Below are positions 43,951-56,080 of a DNA stretch of 64,000 nt, piece after piece. The notes beneath the pieces were generated by a model. That model had not been told where the DNA came from and did no database searches. It worked only from the letters and a program-made list of their open reading frames with translations. The stretch covers positions 16,306,212-16,370,211 of the forward strand of contig JAKZAP010000021.1 of assembly GCA_023053575.1 (NCBI GenBank), read 5' to 3'. Source of the DNA: Branchinecta lynchi. Lineage: Eukaryota > Arthropoda > Branchiopoda > Anostraca > Branchinectidae. Position 1 is the first letter of the stretch, and each line of letters opens with the position of its first letter. Position numbers and translations under genes: made by a program.

Positions 43951-45873
43951 GTGTTGCGAGAGCAACACTTTGGTTTCGTCCTCTTTTTTTTTTTTTTTTT
44001 TTTACCTAGTACTCCGATTTCATTTTATTCCTAGTAACTGGTAAGGGTCTAACCTGTGCGGTTTTTACGGAAAGTGTGGAACTTAGGCTGGATTGATGAA
44101 TATGATCTTACATTTTGGAAAGCTCCGTAGAACTCTTCGTTGAGTGATAACTAGAAAAATCTACAGAAACAAAAAAGTGGCTTTTTCCCACGGGTCCGAA
44201 AGGGCTGCCATCTATTGTTTCTACCCATTTCTGTCCGCTATTTCAGCTGAGTTTATCATTCGTTTTTTCGCACTTGGGATTGCGATAGAGAATTGGTATT
44301 AGATGTACCTCTTGAACTTTAAAAGTTCTCTCATTGCTAAAGAAATTAGAGTTTATCCTTTGCTCCTTTCTAAGCGGTGACGTTAGAAAGTTGGCCTACG
44401 GCAAAAAAGTCAACTTTTGAACTAAGACAGGTAGAATTTTTGTTTCGACGGCAATCGATAGCAGTTGATGAGCTGATCAAAGTATATGCATCCATTTTTT
44501 GGTACAACAATTCCTTCATGAGATACACCAGTTTGAAAGTTTCAAGGGGTTGACAACTTCAGTAGTAAGGTACACGCTGAAACTAAAAATAGGCTTTACC
44601 AATTCTGAGACATGTAAGGGACTTGTAAGCAACAGTTGACTGTTAGCTCATAATCATCTTTGGCAATGAGGGGTTTGCAGCTTTTGCTAGTCGGTGTACC
44701 TGTTATTTGTTTCCGGTGTATTCGATGGTAAGAACAATTTGGTTCCAATTGTAAGACATGGAAGGGACTTGTAAGTAATAATCGGCTGTTATGCTACAAT
44801 CATCTTCAGCGATGAGGGGTTTGCAACTTGGTGAACCCATTATTTGTTTCCGGTGAACTTGGGGTCTATCACGGGAGAGGGACTTGTAAGTAGGAATCGG
44901 TTCACCAGGGGCTAGAAATTTGTGAAAAGCTGAACAGAGTCATCCATTTTTTGGTACAAAAATTCCTTCATGAGATACACCAGTTTGAAAGTTTAAAGGG
45001 GTTGACAACTTCAGTAGTAAGGTACACACTGCAACCAAAAATAGGCCAATACCAGTTGTGAGACATGTAGGGGACTTGTAAGCAACAGTCGACTGTTAGC
45101 TCATAAATATTTTCGGCAATGAAGGATTTGCAGCTTTTGCTTGTTGGTGTAGCCTACCTGTTATTGGTTTCCGGTGTATTCGATGGCAAGAACAGTTTGG
45201 CTCCCAAATCAATTGTAAGACATGCAAGGTACTTGTAAGTAATAATCGGCTGTTATGCTATAATCATCTTCAGCGATGAGGGTTTTGCAACTTTTGCTAG
45301 CTGGTGTACCCATTATTTGTTTCCGGTGAGCTTGATCTCTATCATGGGAAAGGGACTTGTAAGTAGGAATCGCTTCACGAGGGGCTAGAAATTTCTGCAA
45401 ATCGGTGCACACTGTATTCGATTTCTATAAATCTAACGGTAAGAAAGTTTGTATCGATGGTCTACCGCTGTAACCTAGGATCAACTATTTATGCAACGGG
45501 TACAAACTATAATTTAAAACAATGAGGCAGTTTCATAATAATTAATAGTGTCATCTATGGTACTTTAATCCTGAAAAGTTACGCATAGCTGTATAATACC
45601 AACTAGAGTATATAAGATATTGTCTCAAGTTTTCACCCGTCACGATGTCTAAGATTGAAAAGGATAAAGTTCTACTGACTGCAAAGTCAATTTAGTCCCG
45701 TCTTCCGATATTCTTTTGTTGTTGTTTTTACAACGCTGAGGAATAGCCTTTGATCATGTGATTACTGATTGTGTTCTTTTTAGAACGTACCGTTTTATAA
45801 GCTTCGATAAGTTGACAACTTCAGCATTTAACCGACAGCGAAGAAACAAAACAAAGTGTTGCTCTCGCAACAC
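43951..45873. mobile_element. 1.9-kb element with hairpin terminal inverted repeats
   Basis: The left end GTGTTGCGAGAGCAACAC followed by TTTGGTTT and the right end, its inverse (reverse complement GTGTTGCGAGAGCAACAC then TTTGTTTT), form terminal inverted repeats of about 22 matching bases. Each terminus is also a perfect 7-bp hairpin, GTGTTGC-GAGA-GCAACAC. No convincing target duplication is seen. The inside holds two 452-bp direct units (44489-45410) and no long open frame. It is probably a non-autonomous DNA transposon; the class is unknown. Confidence 0.75.
44489..45410 (+). repeat. Two 452-bp tandem units inside the hairpin-TIR element
   Basis: The units start at 44489 and 44941 with CATCCATTTTTTGGTACAA. 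Each contains two related half-units built around GGGACTTGTAAG, CGATGAGGGGTTTGCA and TTATTTGTTTCCGGTG, so the structure arose by two rounds of duplication. The two units are about 90 percent alike by eye. Confidence 0.8.
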
Positions 45874-46059
45874 TTTAGTCGCAGAAGCCGGAGGTCTAGT
45901 TTATTTTGCTATTGTTTTATGTACTGGCTCTTTTATCGGTCCATGTATTTATATCCGCCGAAGCTGGTGAGTAGACAAAATATAAATATTCCTTCAGTCC
46001 AAGCTGACTGCGCGAAACGGAAACGTCAGCTGATTATATGATAGTATAATAATAAATAA

Positions 46060-46232
46060 GTAATAGTGTTTGACAGTGCAAAACTGATACGTCGGCTGAA
46101 TTTTATTAGAGCTATATTTCGGCTCTTCTTGGGGATCCTCTTCAGGCTCAAGCCTCTAATAAAATAATAATAAATATAGCTCTAATAAAATTCAGCTGAC
46201 GTATCCGTTTTGCACTGTCAGATATGATTCGC
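46060..46232. mobile_element. Foldback family A, compact palindrome
   Basis: The arms TTTGACAGTGCAAAACTGAT and its mirror (GTATCCGTTTTGCACTGTCA) enclose AAATTTTATTAGAGCTATA-type sequence on both sides. Only the left arm retains the CTGAAGA and GAAA boxes, and its stem II is altered (GGATCCCC). Confidence 0.75.
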
Positions 46233-46662
46233 GGTTAGCTTGGGCTGTTGGAAGATTTAAATAAATAATAGGTATATATCTGACCATAATCATACTTTAA
46301 AGAAATTGCGTATGCAAAAAGATTTCACAAAAATGAAAAAAATAGTCAAATTAACAACTAAAAATACAATCACTCAACGCAATACATGTAGGCTATGTAT
46401 ACACATACGTATACAAATATAAGTGAAAATTTTCAAGGCTTCGATTGATTTTTATTTCAGTGGAACTGCATTCAGCAGTTCGTAGTTCGTTTTACTTCGT
46501 GGACAAAAAACGAGCCGTAGAGACGAAAAAGGCACCCCAAAACGACAAAGTTCATGTGTCGGTGCTTGTTTTATTGTATTACGTTACGTAATTTCGTACA
46601 TAAGTAGCAGAAACATAAGCAATGAGTCCTGACTTATAAATTAGTTCTTGTCTTCTTATTAT

Positions 46663-48210
46663 GGTACTTGCCTTCCGGCCAAGTGCCATATACCGATCAC
46701 TTTTCCGTCGGTCTGTCCGTCGGTCTGTCAGTCCGGTGTTTGCTAGTTCGGGGACTTCCAGATGTGCTAGGACGATGAAACTTGGCAGGCATATTAGGTA
46801 CCCAACCAAACTAACTTAAAAATAGTCACTTGCCCGATCCGACCATCCTGGGGGGGAGGGAGGGGAGCCGGAATTCGGAATTTAGTGACATGCATAACTT
46901 TCGAGCGGCTGATCGGAACTTAACGAAACTTGATATTTGGAAAGACGTCATGTCTCAGATGTCCCGTTAAAAGTCCGGACCGAATCTGATGAATGTTGGG
47001 AGGGGGGGGAGGTATAGGAGGGGGAACCCGAAATCATGTGATACGCTTATACGCTTAGATACGCTATACGGAGTTGAGCGATCGGGATGAAACTTGGTGG
47101 GAGGAACAGGCACACGCCCTAGGTACATCATTGACAGAACCTGACCGGATTCGTGCACTGTGGGGGGAATTCCGGTGATAAGGAGTTAAGTTACTTCCAG
47201 TTTGGCTATGACAATGAAACTTGGCAGGCAAATCAGGGATCTGACAGATCTACCTGGAAATAGTCAACTTCCCGATCCGACCACCGTGGGGGTGGGGGGG
47301 TTGGAGGGAGGGGGAATCAGGAATCTTGAGGAACGTATAACTTCTGAACGAGTGGTCGGATCTTAACGAAACTTGATATTTGGAAAGACCTTGTGTCTCG
47401 GATATCCCATTTTAAGTCCAGACCGGATCCGATAAATATGGGGGGGGGGGGATTTTGTGGCACGCTTAGAGTGGAGCGATTGGGTTGAAACTTGGTGGGA
47501 AGAACACGGACAAGAACTAGAGACATCAGTAACAAAACCAGACCGGGTTCGTGCTCTGTGAGGGGAGTTGATGGGGGAGGGAGGGCCGGAATTCAGGCGA
47601 CCTCAAATTAAGGTACCTCCAGATGTGCTAGGGCGATGAAACTTGGCTTGAACATTATAACCTTGACAAGATTGGCTTAAAGATTGGCTCCGACCATCCA
47701 TTTAAGTATTAATCCTAACCACAAAGAACAAAAAATACTTTTAAGCAAGTATACATTTTAACTGAAATTTGTCTTTAGAACTCTCAAAGTGCGTTTCTTA
47801 ACCGAAAAGTAAAAAAAAAATACTTTAACCAAAGGACATATATTCATGGCCCATGATCATTTTTTCCTCAAGGGTCATGCAAGTGAATTTCTTAAAGTAC
47901 AAACAATAATTTTGAGCAAAATATACATTTTCATGATTCAAATGAGCCTATCATCATTTCTGCTTCAAGAGTGTCCATTCCAGATGAATCTCTAGCGCCC
48001 TTAAAGTGCGCATCATCACGGCCAAATGCACAAATAAAATAGTTTTTACGAACAATACATTCTCGTGATTTCTAAGGACTCATGATCATTCTTATCTCAA
48101 GGATTTTGCTTATAAATGACCACAACAAACCCACGAATTGACGAATTCCTTCCTTTATCCTCTGACCCAGCCTTGCAAGTGCCATATGAGCTTCCAGCTC
48201 TTGTTTTTAT
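46663..48210 (+). repeat. CAAGTGCCAT-family element, copy 3
   Basis: A 1.55-kb plus-strand copy. The left hairpin is TACTTGCCTTCCGGCCAAGTG with one mispair and the right hairpin is GAGCTTCCAGCTC followed by TTGTT. The last 500 bases contain the ATGATCATTTTTCCTCAAGG-type part also seen, inverted, at 15030-15600. Confidence 0.75.
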
Positions 48211-48773
48211 TTTGTCTTCGTGCCCTTTTCTTATCTTTGACGGGTGGAACTCAGTCATCAGCAATATAAGTAAAGAAAAAGCCTCAGCTAATCCTTGTAA
48301 TCTTAGATTGCAGATTACAAAAATCATAACGTGTGGATGATAATGGCCGTAGGCTGAGGACTGTCGGCTCCACCCGAGATCTCGGACTCCTCCTCCGTAA
48401 CATTATAAAGATTATAAAGTTGATCTCATAGGATTCTTATCGCTCTTGCTAATGACCAGGGTTAGAGGGTAGCCACAGAGAAAACGGCGCACTTCCAAGA
48501 GACCGTGCTATGCCACTGCCCTCCTGACTTCCCAAGTGTGGTTCTTGACATTAAAACCAATAGTGTCATGACGGCTCGTTCCTGACAAAAGCTCCACTTT
48601 GGCTCGACTGTATTTAAAGAAAGTAATTCAAACTAATTTTATATTCCTGCCAGGAAAGCACGAAAGGAGTGGTTGGCTAGGGCAGGGCTCCAACTGATGT
48701 TAATTATGAAAAAAACAGCTGAATCCACTAACTGATAACTAACTGACTAGCAAAAGAGAGAAAATCAAGACAT

Positions 48774-49760
48774 CAAGACCTAAAGTTTCGACAGGATCCC
48801 AAAAGTCTAATATGATATGATATGATATGATATATATTTACACATTGGATCCAGACAATCGGTTCTTGACTTGGCCAGATCCAGTCGTCACCACGGTAAT
48901 CGTCTGAGAAAACCAAGTTCAGATATACCTCTATAAGCCATATCTATTTTGGCGGTACTGACCGAAACTTCCTGTTTTACTTCTGACACATTTTCGGTTT
49001 TGGCCGAATTCCGAGCGAACTACTTGTCCAGCAAAAAAAGAACAATTCAGAAACGAATTCAGCGAATCTCCTTATCCCTATAAAGAAAATCTAATTAGCA
49101 CCAAATAAAACTTTAACTTATACAAAATTTTCGGTTTCAACCGGATTCCGGACGAATTATATGTCCGGGTAAAAGACGATTGTCATATACCGATTCATCA
49201 TCTCTTCTTAGCCCTAAATCTGTCATCTAATCTAATCAACAGCTTTACTTCTGCCAATTTTCCGGTTTGGACGGATTCCGGGCGAACTACTTGTCTGGGT
49301 AGAAAATGCCTGTCACATAACTGTTCAGCTTGTCTTCTTATTCCTAAATCGAACATGTAATCATCGTCAAGTAAAACTTTTAATTTTAAACAGCTTTCCG
49401 GTTTTTGCCGGATTCCGAACTAACTACTTGTCCTGCGAGAAAATGGTTTTCGTCGTCGTGTTCAGCATGTCTTCTTACCCTATAATCAACTATCACATTA
49501 GCTGTTTAAAAATATTCTGTTTGCCCTTTATACAAATATTCTGTTTGCCCTTTATACCCCTAACCCCCTACCCCTAAATGCAGGGCTACATAGCCCATCT
49601 ACGAACCTGACCTTACCCTTGACCCAAAGAATGCTCACACCAAGTTCATCAAAATATCTCATTCCCTTCGAGAGTTATCGTACTGACAGACGGTCAGACG
49701 AACGGACGGACAACCTTTGCGATGTCGTAGGTATCCCTTCACTTACGTTTTGGGATCCCA
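48774..49760 (+). repeat. GGGATCCC-family element, copy 11
   Basis: Near full length. A GATAT microsatellite expansion at 48812-48832 sits just inside the left end. Confidence 0.78.
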
Positions 49761-50629
49761 CAAAGGAACAAGAAAGAAGGAAAACAAAACCGGAGACAGT
49801 CTGGAAGAGGACAACATCGAATTGAATTTTCTTTATAACCCTTCTAGATAGAAACTGAGTATGGTAAAAAAATAAAAAAAAAAGACAAAAACACAACAAC
49901 AATAACCAAAATAGTTAAAACTCACTAAAGAAACATCATGAAGCTCCATGGATGACTAACTACCCAACACTAAACTAATTTTTTGTAATGACCTTTCGCT
50001 GCTCGCTTAAATGAGATGAGGTTATATGAATTCTGGATACCTAACGGCAGTAGATTCTAAATAGTCTGCGCAAAAAATCGGATACAAAAAATAAGCTATT
50101 TTTGTTGAGGGCTTCTTTGACGATGACACAAGAAATTCGGGTGTTTCGAGTCAGCAGGTCGTGATTTAGTGTGAACAGATTTTGGGACGATGACGGAAGG
50201 AGGTTATGATGAAATATTTTAAAACAGAAAAGCTGAGTACAAAAGCTACAAAGGCTTCGTAGAATGTTCACAAAATGTGCATAAGCCTATCTCAGAGTGA
50301 GTTATGTGGGCCATAACATCAACAAGGTACAAGAGTTGGAAACCATTGATCGCTGCGATAAAAAAAAAATTACTGTATTTTATGGCGATTGTGGTTTACC
50401 TACAATCGAGTAAATCAATACTTTAAATACAAACCACAATCGTGCTAACGTTTTTTAAACAATGGAATTGAGACCGACTATGGTTTTGTTAATCTTTGGT
50501 TTCCTAATGACTGTTCTGTAACGGTATGTAGACACGTAGATTAAAAGGGTTAATAAATGTTTCGCCTTTTTACCTATAATGTGAATCCTGACCTTGCTCT
50601 CGGAAAAGTCAACCTAACCTAAAATTGAT

Positions 50630-50826
50630 TTTGCTTCTATCGAATTTCCGTGTTTTGCGGGATTTCGGACGAATCCGATTCCGGTAAATGGATACAGCAT
50701 TTGTTTTATTCCCATTTTTAATCTCCTAATGACATCAGAAATTTTGCGTTTGGATAGACGGACGGTCGGACGGACAAACTTTACAAAGTCATAGGTTCCC
50801 ATCACTAATATTTTGGGATCCCAAAA
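50630..50826 (+). repeat. GGGATCCC-family element, copy 12 (internally deleted)
   Basis: One internal unit is joined to the right end with the middle deleted. It ends TTTTGGGATCCCAAAA. Confidence 0.65.
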
Positions 50827-52390
50827 AGTATTTACTGGCCTTTAATACCTGAAACGCAAATCCTATTTCAGTTTTGTTTTCAAAAATATAACAAACCAGA
50901 TATTTTTACTTGCCACCATGGGGAAACAAGCTCGACTACTGGTCTGCGAAAAGATAATATTGCCCTCGTAGTGGTGAAAACAAGTAAATTTGACAGTTGA
51001 CAAACAGAGAAACAGAAAGAAACTAATATTTTAGTTAATTGCACAAGTGGAGTGAGATCAAGAAAAAAACAGTCCCAAAGCAGTCATTGCTGTTAAATAA
51101 GTCCTTGCTCTTAGTCTTAAGATTAATTTTTTTTTTAAACTTCATTTCACAGAATCTTTTTACAATCTTTTCTTCATTTCACAGAATCTTTATCTTTTTT
51201 CTTTTTCTATAACGGTCCCGAGAACTAAAGTTCCTAACTACCGTAACTATTATAATACATTGTTATATAATATTTATAATAGTTATATAATATTTATATT
51301 AGATTGTTGCAAATGCATCGGGCAGAAGAAAAGAATGAGTGATTGAGGTTTGTGAATTGTGAGTAACAGATGAAAGAACGTGATCGCTGAATTTTCGATG
51401 ATAGTGAAATTAGCTATGATAATTTTCATTACTTACTTCGACTTGCTTACAAATTTCAAGAGGTTCTAAACAGTTGGCTTTACTGTACGGAAATCCGGAT
51501 ATCTTGTGATATGGAAAGTGCAGACTGGCTTAACGATTGCTGGAAAAACCTGAAGTCGGTTCATTAAAGTAATTGACATGATATTTCTCTTAAAGCACCG
51601 TAAGTCTTTAAAAACATAAGTCATTCATTTCCTAATGAGGTGTGGGAAAGTAAAATTTCTAACTCTTGTTACGTGTTTTGATAAGAACTTTCGATATTGT
51701 GTGATACCGAGAAAAGATATGTTTGCAAGAGCGGTGAAACTCGGGACAGAAAAATCGTACAACTTAAAGTTTTAAAATACCTTCATTTGCTAATGAGGCG
51801 AACATGCCAAATTGCCACATTAACTAGAAGTTTCATAGCTTTCATACACGGATGCACAGTTTCCACGGAAATGAGAAACAGCGGTAACAGATATGAGATA
51901 ACCTGTTGGCGTTCCAAAAAATTTCTACTATGACCTTTTAAGTGTCAGTTTTGCTAAAAGTAACGTTGCAAACCATGTTTTAATGTTGAGTTTTACTGAA
52001 AAGTAACACTTAAAGGCTCCTAATGTTTCTGTAACATCAAGCGATAGTGTGTTATCTTGTAACGTAAGGTACAATGTTATTAAGAATCGCGAAAAATTCA
52101 ACTAGCATAAAAGTTACAGACATATCAGTTGCATAAGAATATGACGCTTCGTTAATTCTGATTGATTTATTTAAAAAAGAGCATAAAACCCTGGACAAAG
52201 CCATTAAAAAAGACAAAACAGAACAGCACAAGAATGAAAGGAAAAAAGTTAAAGAAAAAAGCTCGCTGCAGTGTGACGAAATAGAAAAAGTATGACGAAT
52301 CGGAAAGATAGATATTGTACAAGGATATCGATTGTTAGCAAGGTTATCTTTTGTAGTCGAGCATTTAAGTGTAAAGTACAGTATGTTCAA
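50827..52390. other. Intron 3, no gene recognised
   Basis: AT-rich. Local duplications include CATTTCACAGAATCTTT at 51145 and 51175 and ATAATATTTATA near 51270. No coding signal. Confidence 0.45.
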
Positions 52391-52515
52391 ATAATTTATA
52401 CAACGGATACGTCAGCTACGATACTGATGAAGCATGCTGATCAAGCATCGTAGCTGACGTACCCGTTGTATACATTATTTGAATATATGTTTCAAAGTCA
52501 ACTTTGGCGCAAGAA
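52391..52515. mobile_element. Foldback family B, short palindrome without hammerhead
   Basis: ACGGATACGTCAGCTACGAT and its inverse ATCGTAGCTGACGTACCCGT face each other across about 20 bases. The outer end TTTCAAAGTCAACTTTGGCG is present on the right only. Confidence 0.65.
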
Positions 52516-52846
52516 ATATGTAAAATACAGAACCGTGCAGCATCAGGTTCAGAGATCCAAAAACGAAAGTTATTATTCTTGGGGTGAGCGTGGAAGCTTG
52601 AAAAACGGAAATCGTCCATCTTCCATTTTAAAAATTTGCAATTAAAAGCCGACGCAGTTTATCTTGTTATTTCAGTTCAGCTACTTGAAATAATTTCTTC
52701 CGTCCATTATATTCTCACCTTGAGGACGACCATCTAACCATGCACATATGTATGACTGATCACGTCATTATGTTCAGTCACACTCTGACGCGTTCGGATA
52801 AGCCAAATTGACTTCTGGCGTCCAACAAAGGGTCTAGGCACCAGGA

Positions 52847-53244
52847 CCGTATCCAGGGGGTGGGGGGTTAGTGGGCTCACCCCCAACCCCCGAAACATAC
52901 AAAAATAATCTTTTTGTATAGAAAAATATTCTTTGAGCCCAAGCTGACTTTGAAACATTTATTCAAACTATCCGTTGTAAACATGGATTACAGTGTTGTT
53001 TCCTTCCCCGAAGTTGAACCAGAGGATTCACAGCCTGACGGGGACCCTTGCCAAGAAGGGCCGAAATATCGCTGATGAAGAATCATAGCTGACGTATCCG
53101 TTGTAAACCTTGTTTGAATAAACATTTTGTATAGGCTTTTCTCTCTGATCTATGTCTTTTTTTACTTTTTTTCTGCGACCCGCGGGCACCCCCCCCCAAG
53201 GGCAATACCCCCCCCCCCCCGAAATAAATACCTGGTACGGGCCT
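52847..53244. mobile_element. hAT-like MITE, copy 5, split by a foldback insertion
   Basis: The left end is CAGGACCGTATCCAGG and the right end CCTGGTACGGGCCTG. Flanking 8-mers CTAGGCAC and CTATGCAC differ at one base. The element is interrupted at 52922-53124 by a hammerhead-type foldback element with its own 10-bp duplication, so the foldback is younger. Confidence 0.75.
52922..53124. mobile_element. Foldback family B nested in a hAT-like MITE, 10-bp target duplication
   Basis: It is flanked by TTTTGTATAG at 52912-52921 and 53125-53134. Removing the insert and one duplicate restores the internal MITE phrase seen in the other copies. The plus-strand right arm carries CTGACGG, so the last invariant A of the first hammerhead box is mutated. 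Confidence 0.85.
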
Positions 53245-53250
53245 GCTATG

Positions 53251-54162
53251 CACCATGACACGTTCGTGGGTGCAACCTATCGGTCCGTGATTTGTTTAGC
53301 ATCACTCACGATTCAGAGGTGTGCACCGGTTACTTTTGCACTGGTCCATGTCGTTTTCGCTGGATGTTATTTTATCTTAACACGGGACAAGACTTTTGCG
53401 CCTTAAGCAGTAATGAAATAATAATGAATGAATGAGTCTTATTTACTACCCAGTGCACTTGACGTAGACAAAACAAACAGAGTATGTAGAAATTAAAAAA
53501 TAAAACAAAATGAAAAGAAATAAAAATATAACTGTCTTCAAGAGAATACTGTAGCATCATCGCGCCATACTCGGAATAACGAGGAAGCACGGCCCTTTGT
53601 GGATCAACAATGGCAGTGTGGATGTTTTGGATCAGCGAGTTTCTTTACCGGTATTTGTGCGGAAAAACATAAATTAGAACAAAATATGCCCAAAATAATC
53701 ACAATATTAACATGTTCAGAACTCAGATATATAAAATTCATATTCATTTCATATGTTACGTTCCAAGCTCGCTAATGATACCTCACTAATCTTTGAACGA
53801 TTCACTATTTCCCATGTGCATTGGAGTGTTCTCGTATCATGCTATTGATGCGTAAAACCAGTTATCTGAGTTTCGTCGAGTTTTTGTTAGAAGTCAATGG
53901 ACCTAGGAAAAGGCTTAAACTAGCCAAAGCCGTAGATGATCTGTTAGAAGCGGAGCCTGGTTTTACAGTATTTAACTAGTTATGGAAATTGGAACATAAA
54001 CAGTAAATAGTGCGAGGTGGTGGATCTTGAACACACAAATCATAAAAATTTCAAAAAATTTCGCTCCGCTATTATTTTTTTATTTTTCCTTGTCCTTTTT
54101 TGAAGAATGGGTGATTTATTTTTGTCTTCAATCGGCCCTGGTTTCCCCGTTACACCAGAAAC
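53251..54162. other. Intron 3, no gene recognised
   Basis: Contains a weak LINE-like tail at 53425-53520 with (GAAT)n; otherwise nothing recognised. Confidence 0.4.
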
Positions 54163-54651
54163 TCACTCGATGATCATCGGTACATTCCAGTCACTGTGTC
54201 GACAATAATGCCATACATCGATTGAGCAACCCTGATTCAGACTGGTGCGATTTCGTTCACAATTCTGCGGTATGCGACGTACAACACTAACAAGCAACGC
54301 AAAACGTTCCGTTTTGTCACAGTGTCGTATGGGTTGGACATTTTCAAAAACTTTTATTGGTCTTAATTTTGCTGCAAAAAGCGCACAACTGGAAAATAAT
54401 GTGTCCCTTCTCGACTTTGACGTTTCCCAACAGCGTCCATCATCGCATGTGGCGTCATTTTTGGCTTCCTTATGACATTGTTCAGTTTCAGGGATATTCT
54501 TGTAAAGTTTAATCAGATAGGACTGAGATACAGCAGCCAAGTTACCAATCACTCGTTCGTTTGAATTGGCTTGAAGGACCGGTGGAAATGCCTTATTAGT
54601 TGCTTCGCTTTTCATATAATCGACTTTCATCGGCCGGATTTGTGGTACCAC
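54163..54651 (-). CDS. Unassigned 162-codon minus-strand ORF
   Basis: The longest open frame not explained by a minisatellite. It has mixed composition with several Cys and His (CHKEAKNDATCDDGRCW). The plus-strand sequence just beyond its start (CACTATGTGCTTGTGCCTCT) resembles part of repeat X at 28885, so it may be the decayed ORF of that repeat. I recognise no family. Confidence 0.25.
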   Translation of the reverse strand: MVPQIRPMKVDYMKSEATNKAFPPVLQANSNERVIGNLAAVSQSYLIKLYKNIPETEQCHKEAKNDATCDDGRCWETSKSRRDTLFSSCALFAAKLRPIKVFENVQPIRHCDKTERFALLVSVVRRIPQNCERNRTSLNQGCSIDVWHYCRHSDWNVPMIIE

Positions 54652-56080
54652 TATGTGCTTGTGCCTCTATGCTTGAAGTATTTAAGAAGGTCTAAACTAA
54701 GATGTATCACAAGCGTGACGTCACACCCATTTGATCCATTTTACCTCAGTTGTAGTTTATTCCTACCGGTAAATATATGTCTGAAAATATATATATATAA
54801 CCGAGCGGCCAGCGAGGAGCCGATTGCGCTGACATTTATAAAACGACCTAGGGACTATCAATGCTATGTTGGGTCCTCAATGATATGACGTCACTATGTA
54901 CGTCACGACCGTATGGAATTCTGATACGACTTAGTCGACACCACTTTTAAAGGAAACCTCGCACTTACTCTTCTACTTACAGTATTTTAAAATATTTGAA
55001 TACTTTAAAACTAGGCTGTGGTTTCAACAAATAACCCACGGTTTTGGCTGTTTTAAGCCTTTTCCTATGAAAATAGGAAAATAGGAAACAATTTTTCATA
55101 AAACCGGTTTTCAACATGGAAAAACTTTTCGTAGACAACCGTCGCCAGCGTGATACACATCGAAGGTAGCAAAACACGGCAAGTGAGAAAACCAGCGTGT
55201 TTTTGTTAGAGGGGTTAGAATGTACCGTACGAAATTTGGGTCTCCGGGTTTAGAAATATATGGAGTATTTATGGAACTAGGTTGCATTAATATTATAGCT
55301 AAGATAGGTCCTTTAAGGATTGCCGAAAAATTAATCTCTTGCGAGTTACACGCAATAGTGGGCTTTCTTCAGAAGTGGCCTTACAATCTGGAACTGAATA
55401 TTTCCTGAGTTTCGCTTCATTCATTATTCATTGAAATACACGCTTTTGTTGAAATTCAAATTATCCGCGTAGGGGGTGAACTTTGTCTTGTCGGGCCAGC
55501 AGTCACTTCTAGAGCCCAGGTGAAAAAAAATCCAACAATCCCTTAGCTGAGTTGAAATAATTCAGGTGTTCAAATCCGAGATAAAAAAAAAAAAATTGGT
55601 TTTCAGTTAAGCTTTAACCGAAACCAATTCGCCAAACTAGCTTCCTCGTCGTCGGACCTCAAAAATTGCATAACGTAAGAAAGTTAAGTTAGTGGTGTTT
55701 TAGACTGAAAACCAAAATTTATATACTGTCATTGTTGAGTTTTCTTTTTTGTTTATCTTTGTTCTGCAGTTGTGTACATGGCCACTGGCTTTTAAATATA
55801 TATATATATATATACATTTGTCTTCCTAATGTTCCCTGCTCAGAGAAGTCCCCAGACTAATTTAATTGTATGGCAAAAAGTGTGCCTTGACTGAAAGAGA
55901 AAATCTGTCCCTTCCGAAACATTCTAGTTCCTCAGCGTTCATCGTGAAATGTGACGTAAACACTTTTCATGTTTCGATCGATTTATTGCGGTTCGTGCTT
56001 CGCCGATATTTTCATGTTTTTGCAGCAACTATGTGCCAAGTATGGAACGCCGTTTGGGCCAAATGGACCGCAAAACCTCT
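54652..56080. other. Intron 3, no gene recognised
   Basis: AT-rich with TA runs at 54790 and 55797 and the LINE tail listed separately. Confidence 0.4.
55777..55815 (+). mobile_element. LINE 3' tail with (TA)n
   Basis: A short plus-strand copy of the GGCCACTGGCTTTTAAATA tail ends in a TA run of about 18 bases. The body of the element further upstream (from about 55690) is too diverged to delimit. Confidence 0.45.
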
